A stretch of 64,000 nucleotides of DNA from Leucocoprinus leucothites (lineage: Eukaryota > Basidiomycota > Agaricomycetes > Agaricales > Agaricaceae): assembly GCA_013368445.1 (NCBI GenBank), contig JAACJO010000017.1, positions 62,001-126,000 of the forward strand, read 5' to 3'. Of this stretch, positions 47,377 to 57,031 are shown one piece after another. Each line of letters begins with the position of its first letter. The stretch's first letter is position 1. A program made the translations under genes and the position numbers. A model generated the notes under the pieces. It saw nothing but the letters and a program-made list of their open reading frames with translations. It did no database searches and was not told where the DNA came from.

Positions 47377-47910
47377 TAAGTTTCAGTGTTGAGGAACACC
47401 TTCCAAATTACGACATTCAACTTTCCACATACTAGCGCCTTTATCCTTGGATTCCGCTTTCACCCAGAAACACACAGCAGTCCCTGTTGGTCCGAAAGGA
47501 TATCCTTGGGGGAGGAGGTCAGACACAACCAGCCTTCGGGAAGCAATTTGGCAACTTCCCATCTTGAAAAATTATCCAACGTGGTGCTTCGAGGTCCGGT
47601 TGAGGGCATAGTCGAACATCAGGTCACGAGCTGGCTGCTGACGGGGCGGGCCGGGAGACTGGGCCTCGGGCGGGAACTAGGCTGGGAGCTGGTGGTCGAT
47701 GCGGGAGGGATGGAGCCGGATCTGACGAGGAAGCCAGGTCGGGAGCTGGTATCCGAGGCAGAAGTGCGGGAACCGGGCCCGGCGCGAGTGGGGGCACCAG
47801 ATTGAGAACTGCCCGTGGTTGAGGTAGTAGACAGCCCTGGAAGTACTAGTAGCCAGACCGGAAGGATTGGAAAGAGCAGTTGAAGGGGGAAGACGGAGGT
47901 TTTGAGACAT
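47376..47910 (-). pseudogene. family B2: truncated and shifted copy
   Basis: Matches the Ser/Arg-rich arm and first third of the domain of B1 (start codon at 47910, promoter and leader preserved). The sequence corresponding to the B1 C-terminal half (left of 37915) is missing, replaced at about 47376 by the unknown gene fragment. Several indels disrupt the frame, so no full protein is possible. Confidence 0.75.
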
Positions 47911-48458
47911 GAAATTGACTGGAGTGATTATTATAAAGGTGTAGAATATTGTTTGGATGTTGTGCCATAAGAGTTCCGACTCCAATTTCGCAGTGCTTTT
48001 AAATCCTCTGAGACCCGAGATCAAGTATTAAACAGCGTAAACACACTTGTCAGTGATGAAATCGATGGGACACTGGCGATTAGAAGGCAAAAGGAGCAGG
48101 GTGAATACATGTCCATGATGTAGGGGCAAGTGATAGTCGAGCGGCATGCTCCCGTTTAATAGCTATTCCCAGGGCTGGCTGAAGAGATCTCAGAGCAGCG
48201 TTGAATCATCCGATGACAAGAATGATGATAAACATCGAATGATTGCTTGTAGTTTACGCGGCGGCCGTAGGACCTGAAAACGAAACCATGAAAAAGACTC
48301 GAAGCAGCGCAGCGTATCAGGTTTACTGTATCCAAAACCTCTCATGTCATTAGCCAGCGATCCAAGGGAGCTAGCGTTGTTTAGCATGCAAAGAAAAAAT
48401 AACAGAACTTCAGCGAAAGGAGCTTATTATTCGACTTTTGCAGAAGACTACTATTCAT

Positions 48459-49470
48459 CTAGAAGAATTGGCCACAGGAAAGCTGGATGATTGCATCAAA
48501 AGATTTACGTTCTTGTTCCTACTTTTCCCCGCCTGGCATATCATACAGAAAATCAACAGCCCAACCCCACTCGTCACACCAGGTCGACATCGGATGAGCA
48601 AAATCCCAGTATTCTGGGTACCTGCATTTAGTCCTGATTAGATGGGATTCCGAAAGCGGTCTAGATAGAACTATTCACTTACCAACCCGCGCTCCCCCAA
48701 TCAATAATCCCAGTCAAACGACCATCCTGAACCATGATATTGCTGAAGTGGAGGTCACCATGTCCAAAAACCACACGATAAGACTTGTCTTTCAGCTTGC
48801 AAGCTTCGGCGTATTCCTTCTTGAATCGGTCCGAGTCTTTCATGTTCCAAGTACAAATCAACATATCGTCGTAAATATCTTCTGGACTTTCCCGTCTTCT
48901 CCATGTCTCTTTTGGCATAGCACGGGTATAAATTCGTCCTCCATTAGAACCACAGACAGCTGTTCCATACGGACTAGCAAAACCAGGGATACGATGCGAC
49001 CAGGTTCCCACTCCAGCCAAGATATTAGTCAACTCTTCATCGCTGTATGATTGATGTGAGTCCCAGAGCGCCTCTCCAGGTATTCTCGTCATAAGGATCC
49101 ACCCTCCTTTAATGGTTCCATGGTCGGTATAACAGAGAACTCGAGGAGAAGGTAGACCAGTAGCATGTGCTGTCATAGTCGCTATGACTTCTCCCACAGG
49201 TCGCGGGGTGTATTTGATGATGAGGTTGAAGCCTGCCAAAGAAGGGGCTGCGGAATCTCTCCTCGGATATGTTGTTTCTGCGCCGATAGTACTCTGTCCC
49301 AACTTTCAAAGTACGTTAATTACCAAGCCGGATAGCCAGTTCATCCATGATGACTGAGGTTTATGTACCCACGCGATGGGTAAAGATGCCTTGCCGCGCT
49401 GATAGAAAGAAACGACGCCGTGAGGAAGCTTGAACTGGGCGAGGAAAGAATGGACCTACTACAGGTTGAA
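48459..49470 (-). pseudogene. APH-family copy 7, frameshifted with a stop codon
   Basis: First exon start is lost by a small deletion near 49470. In the N-lobe, 27 or so bases around RLLIHELPFG are deleted and the frame is changed between VINVL and NLIIKYTPRP. From there ILMTRIPGEALWDS, HGDLHFSNIM and IIDWGSAGW are open. In the last exon GGEEYEQE has become GGEK followed by TAG (about 48527). At least three lesions, hence a pseudogene. Copy 7 begins the right duplicated block. Confidence 0.85.
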
Positions 49471-50832
49471 GGGACAAGATTTGAGACGATCTTGACCAAG
49501 GGCCGACACGAAAGACCAACGTACGTTTGCAAGTTCAAAGGTTGTCCATTGACTTGCTTCCCTACATAGCTATTTGATATTGTTTAAACGTCAACGGAAG
49601 CGAAGTACTTATTGCACGTGAGGAGGTCACACAGGTGCTCATAGGCGTCAATAATCATTCAATATCAATTCTGGTATGTACTCCTCCAGACGTAGGAATT
49701 GTACCAGTAGTATTTGCGGGGAGGGTTAACATTCACTACTTCAAATAACGTCATCTCCTATCAATCTTCTGCCTACGCAACTCTGCTGATTCAGATTCAA
49801 ATTCAAAATGAGAGCTGGTCTAGAGCCATCATATTATGCAGATGCTCGGACTTCATACCTATGGGGGCTATATATATGACAGAGTCATAGCTCCACTTTT
49901 GACTTACTCAAAGCTGAGATCTCGTCTCCTGCATATCAGCGAAACGTATTGATTTATTAGCAATATGTCCAAGGTCATGACTCTCCGGATCCTCTGGAAC
50001 TCCCGCAAAAGGAGTGTATTTTCACTGGTCAAGCGCTAGATGTTACAGGCCGATCGGAGAGACAATCGTAACCTCAGATCTGGATGCGGCAAGGAGACAT
50101 GGTTCAAGAGAAATATGTGCAACTCAATAGCTAGTAGTTGTCTGCGAGGAAGGGACTGTCATGGATTACAAGGCTGGATCATTTCCGGAGCACTATGGTG
50201 TATTCACTAGTAGGGTTTGATCCTGGTTGGCAATAAGATTTGAATATCAGTATTTCAACATAGGTCACTACATAGTACCAGCCGAACTAGTTAAACGCGC
50301 CTCGAACGATTGAAACTTCGCTGACGGCGACAAATTGGAATAAGCCTGAATCTAGGAGAGTATTGTACTGGTCGTGTGGTGCGTTGGGTGCAAAAGGCAA
50401 CGCAAACAAAGGAGTGAAGAAGGTGAATGTGGATGGAATGGAGATTAATTTGTTCAGTCCATGTCGACAACGGTATAAGCTCCCAATCTGTTGATACCTG
50501 AATAGAGTCAAAATTAATTCTAGTCAGAGTAGACACCGATACCGATTTAGATGGTTAAACTCTTGGGAGTACTAGACGTGATTCGTCAAGCTATTCAGGC
50601 TCAGCAGATATTGATGAGTGATCAGGTCACTCAACTAAGTATGCTTCAAGAATGGCGCTCTTAATCGGACATAACAAAGCTGGTGATCTAGCTCAAGTCC
50701 ACCAGACAATTACGAATCCTGAATAATGGCATAATAAGCAATATGAGCTGCATAAACCATTTACTTCAGAGACAATATGACAGACTATATATATTACACG
50801 AGCTTGTTCACTTCCGAATCTTATTCTCCAAT
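49471..50832. other. spacer between APH copy 7 and family B3
   Basis: Upstream flank of copy 7 with CACGTG at 49615-49620, a shortened questin-oxidase relic at about 49960-50250 (reading VMDYKAGSFPEHYGV in shifted frame), and repeat of the 36.97-37.54 kb spacer. Compared with the left copy there are many one-base losses in runs such as GGG, CCC and AA. No gene. Confidence 0.5.
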
Positions 50833-51838
50833 TCACCAGCTATTAAACGCCACGCGGATTTGATTACCATTCATTCTCGCATCTTCTATGAGTGCATCCA
50901 CCTCTTCATATAATGACTCTAGATTGGGATTCCCAGCTATATTCGGAGTAGTGATGATCTTGTCTCCCGCCAAGCACAAGTAATGCATTTCTGACAAACT
51001 GGCGCTCGTCATCTCCGTCACGCGAATTCCCTTGCTGGTCGCAGCGAGGGCTGCCCTGAGCGCCTTGTCGATGACGGTATTCCTGATTTGTAATTGGCTG
51101 GATCGTCTGAGTCGCGTCGAGATAGGACGAGGAAAGCGATCTTATTTCCTCTAGTGCTGACATCCAGAGCCGCATCCATGTTAGGGTCGGTCATCCGAGT
51201 GAGTGTAAGTTTCAGTGTCGAAGCAATGCCTTCCAAATTACGACGTTCAATCTTCCACATGCTAGCACCTTTAGCCTTGGATTCCGCTTTCGCCCAGAAA
51301 TGCACAGCCACTATTTGCTGGCCAGTAGGCATATCCTTTGGGAGACGTTCAAACAGGCGTACAGCCAACCTTCGGGAAGCAATTAGCAACATCCCATTTT
51401 GAAAGATTATCCAACATGGCACTCGAGAGTCAGGCTGAAATGCAATTGAACATCAGGTCGCGAACTGGCTGCTGACGAGGCGGGTCGGGAACTGGACCTC
51501 GGACGGGAACCAGGCTGAGAGCTCGTGGTCGATGTAGGAGGGACGGAGCCGGATCTCACGCGGGAGCCAGGTCGGGAGCTGGCAGTCGAAGCAGAAGTGC
51601 GGGAACCGGATCTAGCACGAGCGTGGGCACCAGATTGAGAACTACTTGTGGGAGGTAGTAGAGCGAGTCCTGGAGGTGAGCCGAGCAGGTTGACTGGCGG
51701 GCTGAGAGCTCGCCGCTTGTACAGAACTGCGAGATAAAGCCGTCCCTTATCTTGACTAGAGTTCTGTTGAGAACTGGTAGCTAGACTGGGAGGATTGGAA
51801 AGAGCAGCTGAAGGAGGAAGACGGGTGTTCCGAGACAT
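50833..51838 (-). pseudogene. family B3: frameshifted copy
   Basis: Start at 51838 with MSRNTRLPPSAALSNPPSLA. The Ser/Arg arm shifts frame twice, and the domain part is read in a second frame from about 51422 (GQQIVAVHFWAKAESKAKGA) and a third near 51010 (LAGDKIITTPNIAGNPN), ending MNGNQIRVAFNSW at 50833. At least three indels relative to B1. The amino acid changes that remain are mostly conservative, so the copy probably lost its frame late. Confidence 0.8.
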
Positions 51839-52399
51839 GAAGTTGACTGGAGATGCTATGAAGCTTAGAATATTATAGGATGTTGTGCGATGAGAGTTTC
51901 AGCCCCGATTCGCAGCGCTTTTAAATGTTTCTGCGATCCGAGATCAAGTACTAAATCGTGCAAACACATGCATCAGTGTGGTAAAATCGATGAGATGCGG
52001 GCGATTAGAAGGAGAAAGAAGCAGGCTGATACCGATACACATGTTACGATGTAGGGGCGAGTGATAAGTCGAGCAGAATGCTTCTGATTTAACAACTATT
52101 CGCTAGGTCGCTTAGGAGATCTTGGAGTAGCGCGAATCATCTGATAATAGTATGATGATACACGTCAAATCATTGCCTGTAATTCGCGTGGGCGCCGTAG
52201 GATCTGAAAACAAAGCCATGAGAAGAACTCGAGCGCGCAACGTGTCAGGTTTGCTGCATCGAAACCCCTCGTGTCACTAAGCCGACGATCGAGTTGAGCT
52301 AGCCTTGTTTGCAAGGAAGGAAATAGCAGAGCTTTCGACGAAAGCGCTTATTATTGTTGCTCAGCTTGTGGAGCAGACTTGAAAAATTACATTATTCAT
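51839..52399. other. spacer between family B3 and APH copy 8
   Basis: B3 promoter, including GTGGTAAAATCGAT at 51978-51991, and the 3' flank of APH copy 8. Corresponds to 38556-39116. No gene. Confidence 0.5.
51978..51991 (+). promoter_or_regulatory. shared upstream element of family B/C (B3 copy)
   Basis: GTGGTAAAATCGAT, about 140-153 bp upstream of the B3 start, identical to the B1 and gene C elements. Confidence 0.5.
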
Positions 52400-53432
52400 C
52401 TAGAAGAATTGGTCACAGGAAAGATAGATAAGTGCATCGAATGATTTGCGTTCTTGTTCATACTCTTCCCCGCCTGGCATGCTATATAGAAAGTCAACAG
52501 CCCAACCCCACTCCTCACACCAGGTTGACATCGGATGAACAAAATCCCAGTATTCTGGGTACCTGTATTTAGTGCTGGTTAGATGGAATTCCAAAAGTGG
52601 TCTAGATAGACCTATTCACTTACCAACCAGCGCTCCCCCAGTCAATGATTCCGGTGAAACGGCCATCCTGGACCATTATGTTGCTGAAATGTAGGTCACC
52701 ATGCCCAAAGACAATACGATAGGATTTGTTTTTCAATTTACAAGCTTCAGCGTATTCCTTCTCGAACCGGTCTTTCATATTCCAAGCACAAATCAACATA
52801 TCGTCGTAAAAGTCCTCTGGACTTTCTCGTCTTCTCCATGTCTCTTTAGGAACAGCACGAGTGTAGATTCGTCCTCCATCAGGACCACAGACAGCGGTTC
52901 CATATGGGCTGGCAAAGCGACGGATATGGTGTAGGCAGTCGCTCACCTCGACCATAATAGCGGTCAATTCCTCATCGCTGTATGATTGGTGTGAGTCCCA
53001 GAGCGTCTCTCCAGGTATTCTCGTCATAAGAATCCATCCTCCTTTGATGGTTCCAAGGTCGGTATAACAAAGAACTCGAGGAGAAGGCAGACCCATAGCA
53101 TGTGCTGTCATAGTCGCTATGGCTTCTCCCACAGGTCGAGGAGTATATTTGATGATGAGGCCGAAAGGTAGTTCGTGAATCAGGAGCCTGCCAAAGAAGG
53201 GCTGCGGAATCTCTCTTCGGATATGTTGTTTCTGCGCCGATAGTATGTGCCAACTTTCAAAAGCACGTTAATTACCAAGCCAGATAGCCAGTTCATCCAT
53301 GATGACTGGGGCTTAGGCACCCACGCGATGGGTGTTGAAGACGCTTTGCCGCGCTGAACGAAAGAAACAACACCGTGAGGAAGCTTAAATTGAGCGAGGA
53401 AGGGTCAACCTACATTAGATTGAAAGAAACAT
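52400..53432 (-). pseudogene. APH-family copy 8, probably inactive by small indels
   Basis: Very close to copy 4. The C-lobe is fully open: GWILMTRIPGETLWDS, HGDLHFSNIM, IIDWGSAGW, last exon YPEYWDFVHPMSTWCEEW ending SCDQFF. Two small lesions break the N-terminal part: an extra T in the first exon (ATGTTTCTTTC against ATGTTCCTTC, about 53425) that brings in a TAA, and one missing G near 53198 (AAGGGCTGCGG against AAGGGGCTGCGG in copies 5 and 7) that shifts the frame. Both are in homopolymers, so this copy might be intact in the living genome if the bases are assembly errors. Confidence 0.65.
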
Positions 53433-54770
53433 CGTAAACTAAGATTTGAGGCAGTCTTGATCGAAGGCCGACACGAAAGCACGAAAGACCAATGTATGTT
53501 TGCAGGTTCAAAAGTTGCATGTTGGCTTACTTTTCTAGTTATTTGATGTTGTTTATTTTCAATAAACGTCGCCAGCGGAAGCGAAACACTTATTGCACGT
53601 GAGGGGGCTACACAAGCGCTCATAGATGTCAATATCAGTCCCGGCATGGACTCCTCCAGACGCAGGAATCGTACCAGTAAGGGTTCACATTCACTATATC
53701 AAATAACGTCTCCTACTAGTATTCTGATGCCTATTCAATTTAGTTGATTCAGACTCAAATTCAAATTTGACTCGACTGTGATCTGGAGCCCATCATATTC
53801 AAAGCAATTGTATGTAGATGACACGGACTTCATACCTACAGGCCGTTCCAATTTGCATAACTACAGGTACGCTTGGAGGGGTAAGTACCATAGCTGTTAG
53901 AAAATGAATATCAAGAAACCAAGGTTCAGCGCTTCCTACATATTGGCTAGAATCCATGGATTTGACCGGGTATATATCTTAACTAAAATGCACGAAAACG
54001 ATGACCTGCTTCCTATACTCAAAAAGAAAAAAATCAATCATGGCGGCACATAATACATGGTAAGCAAAACACTGATAAGATCACAATTAGAGTCACACGG
54101 CCAGCCATGAGATTAACGCAATAGCACGAAGGGAACATGATGGCGGCGAAAACAACAATGACGTGAATAGCACTGACTGTATCAGCACTCTCAAGCGAGG
54201 TGAGCGTAAAGAAGGAGAAAGGGAGCGCAAAACAAATCCAACAGCGACGCAATCGGGGGTGGCGGCTTCAGTGGACATGCCACCACGGACATCGGACATT
54301 GCGTGAATGTGGTATGCCACAACACGCCACTTGCCCGAGTACTACTATTCCTACACGTGTTGTCTTTAAAAATTTAAAGCTATGGTTCCAGCGCTCTACT
54401 GGTCATATTCATGTTCGAGGCGGCCAATGGCTCATGATGCATGAGCCTAGTGAATCACGACGCTATGTATATATCTTGCAATCTTGCACCAGCACTAAGT
54501 TGTGACACTCGGACACTTTAGCAGTAAACCACTGCAACACATAATATATGTATACTCGTCACTATTAAATATAACAAATGCAATGCAATGCAATAACATG
54601 CAACAGGCTCGTCAATAACTACGCATATCAATCAGTACCCTCACCGGTCATAAATAACCGTCCCAAACCATTATTCATACACTTCCCCCACCTCCCCTCT
54701 CCTCTTACCCAAAAAAACAATCAAACCACCTCCCCTTAAGAGTCCTTCTTCCCCTGCGACTTCCCTCCAA
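53433..54770. other. spacer between APH copy 8 and the coiled-coil gene
   Basis: Holds the copy 8 upstream region with CACGTG at 53596-53601, a probable Pmp3-like relic (described separately), and from about 54140 sequence shared with the left duplication, probably including the 3' untranslated region of the coiled-coil gene. Confidence 0.5.
54040..54190 (-). pseudogene. possible relic of a Pmp3-like gene
   Basis: Read on the minus strand, the segment SADTVSAIHVIVVFAAIMFP followed by VTLIVILSVFCLP has the spacing of the two-helix core of the Pmp3-like gene at 24.1-24.6 kb (SDVVLILVTIIFPP, DLLINILLT). The DNA keeps short identities such as ATCAT-TTYCC and CCATGTA at the exon end. No start codon or second exon is preserved, and the left duplication keeps only its first bases (about 40700). 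Confidence 0.4.
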
Positions 54771-56887
54771 TCATACCCACCGGCCTCTGTATCGGCTGCA
54801 CCTGCTGCACACCTCCTCCCCTACTCCCCCACCAACAGCACCAGCACCACTAGCCGTACCGAAAACAACACCCCTCCCGAACAAAGGCGACGAAGAACCC
54901 GTTCCACCTCTCCCAATCACCGAAACAGGAGCATGAGAACCAGCACTAATAGGTGACCCTGACGAACTCGTCGACGAAGCCGTAGGCGAAGACGGCTGTT
55001 TCATCGTCGTCAAACTACCCATACCAGTGTATATTGCCGTATGTGGTGGTGGTGGGAGAAGAGATGTCATATGACTACTACTAGCAGGAGGAGGATGCGA
55101 ATACGATTTTGCATGTTGAGAAGATGATGTCGATGATGATATTGATTGTGGATAGGCACTATGATGTTGATGACGCTGAGTGTGATGATGATGCGAGTGA
55201 GAAGTATGGAGGTTATTGTCGTATGCACCGAGGGATGATAGATTGAGACCTGGAGGTAAGGGGTACATGCCGGGTGTATTACCAGCGCTCGAACGTAATG
55301 CATCCGTGGGCGGTCGGATTGTTGATGTCGTTGCTTGTGTTTGAGATTGTGATGATGATGGCGTTGGTTGTTGTTGTTGTTGTATTCGCGTTGTTGGTAA
55401 ACTGGCAGTAGTGGTAATAGTATTGTCGGCCCCTCGTGATGGTCGACTGATAGGACCGGGTCCCGTAGAACTGGACAGAGAACTACCACCAGTATTAGCA
55501 CGCTGTCGTCTCGTAGAAGATGTGGAGGTATTCGGATTTGCCGTAGCGTTAAATCCCTGCAGCGAATACTCCTGCTGTCCAGCACCAACAACGCCAATCC
55601 CACTAAACGTCGCGAGCTCCTCAATTGCCAACTCTTCTTCTTCGCGCTCAATACTCTCAAGCTCTCTCTTCGTCTGCTTAAGCTGTTCTTCAAGATCAGG
55701 CAATACGATATTCTCCATCTTTTCCCTCTTCCCGGTCACCTTTTCTAGTTTGTGTGACATATTCGAGAGTTCCGAACGCAGACGCTCGAGGCGTTTCTTA
55801 TCCTTCTCATCGACAGCTTCTCGTTCTTTCCTCACCCTCTCAGCTTCCTTTTTCACGTTCTCATACTCGGCCTCTTTCCGCTCCTTCTCTTCCAGCAACG
55901 TAGGCAAATAATTCTCGAGTTCTTGTAACTGTTCCTCCGTAGCACGTGCACCTGACTGCGCACGCTTCACAGCTTCCTGTAACGCGAGAATCTTCTGCTT
56001 TGATCTATGTTCGGCGGCAGATGTTTTTTCAGAAGCGCGTTTGATGGCCTCGATCTCAGAACGGAGAGCTGCATCAGCTTTTTGGCTGTCGCGACGAAAT
56101 GTTTTGATTTGAGATTGAAGCGTCTCGCGTTCGGTAGACAAGAGTGATAGGGTGTTGTTAAGCTGGGAAAGGCGGTCCTCGATAGTAAAAGGAGGAGGAG
56201 CCGGTGGACTGGTAGATGCTGCACCATCATTTGTTGAGGGAGGGGAAGCGGACGAAGAGGGGTTAGTCCCGGTCATACTGGGAACAGCGGGATTAGAGGG
56301 ATTGTTGATGACAGGGGTGATAGCGGAGACAGAGGGAGAATCTGGAGAGGGAGGACGAGAATCTTGATCTACAATATATCAGAAACACGAGATAGACAGT
56401 CAAACAAGTCAAACAGACCTTCAGTGGTGACTTGACGGCGGAGATGACGGGTATGTACGATTCCCAGGTCAATGTCATATTGCCTGCCCGGCATCAAGCC
56501 ATAGATGATAATAACAGCCTCGTCGGCGGAGTCATCGATTCGGATGATGACACGCTGCCACGGCGACCCGTTGACCTTGACTGATAATCCCTTGGCTAGA
56601 GCCTCAGAAACGATAGAAGGGAGCTGTTGCTGTTGCTGTTCAGGGTTGTCTGGGTCTGCAAACTCGGCTTGGACGAGATCGATGTCGATGTCGAGGTCTG
56701 GTGGCGGTGTGATGGTTGCAGAGAGTAGAAAAGTGACAGAGACAGATGTGACTTCCTTGACTGAGAGAGTAAGCGGTGGAAGCCATGGACGAACAGAGTG
56801 CCAGGTAGAAGAAGAAGAGGCAGAGACGAGCGTTGAGGATGTGGATGAACTGGGAGCAGGGGACGCGGATGTGGATGCCTCGGTCAT
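54771..56887 (-). CDS. coiled-coil protein with N-terminal FN3-like domain
   Basis: Two exons (56419-56887, 54771-56368; 50-bp intron) give 688 residues. Residues about 25-155 look like a beta-sandwich of fibronectin-III type (SVKEVTSVSVTFLLSATITP, RVIIRIDDSADEAVIIIYGL, PGRQYDIDLGI). After a Ser/Pro linker, residues about 220-410 form a long charged coiled coil (LSQLNNTLSLLSTERETLQS and EAERVRKEREAVDEKDKKRL). The C-terminal 260 residues are low-complexity Ser/Gln/His/Pro. The reading frame at the very end differs from the truncated paralogue: an 8-bp insertion replaces the KSQGKKDS ending by CSRYRGRWV. Probably a cytosolic scaffold; no family name assigned. It shares a 144-bp divergent promoter with the FSP1-like gene. 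Confidence 0.8.
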
Positions 56888-57031
56888 GGTCGAAAAACAC
56901 TCCGACCCAAGTCACACAGTCACACCTGTCACCTTTAATTATGGATCTCTCTGTTGCCTTGAGAATCATCAATCAGCCCCTCCATTCATACTTATAGCTA
57001 TGCCTAGCTGCCTCTCTACCCAATTATCGCC
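56888..57031. promoter_or_regulatory. short divergent promoter region
   Basis: Only 144 bp separate the start codons of the coiled-coil gene (minus) and the FSP1-like oxidoreductase gene (plus), so both must use this interval. A run CAAGTCACACAGTCACACCTGTCACC on the plus strand contains three CAC-type direct repeats. Confidence 0.5.

Larger units (their letters stand above)
48459..55735. repeat. right copy of the ~7.2-kb direct segmental duplication
   Basis: Same gene order as 35108-42252: APH copy 7, questin-oxidase relic (49.96-50.25 kb), family B3, APH copy 8, spacer, coiled-coil gene. Here the coiled-coil gene continues past the end of homology into its full 5' part, so this copy shows the original arrangement at that edge. 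In this copy both APH genes and the B gene are broken, whereas in the left copy they are intact. Confidence 0.85.

Noticed and set aside
35108..55735. Transposon-driven duplication of the APH/B block
   Set aside because: No terminal inverted repeats, long terminal repeats, transposase or reverse-transcriptase fragments could be seen at block edges, so the mechanism is left open.
55411..55911. 166-codon plus-strand frame inside the coiled-coil gene
   Set aside because: A Ser-rich antisense shadow of the Glu/Lys/Arg-rich coiled coil; the duplicate at 41.9-42.3 kb shows the same artefact.
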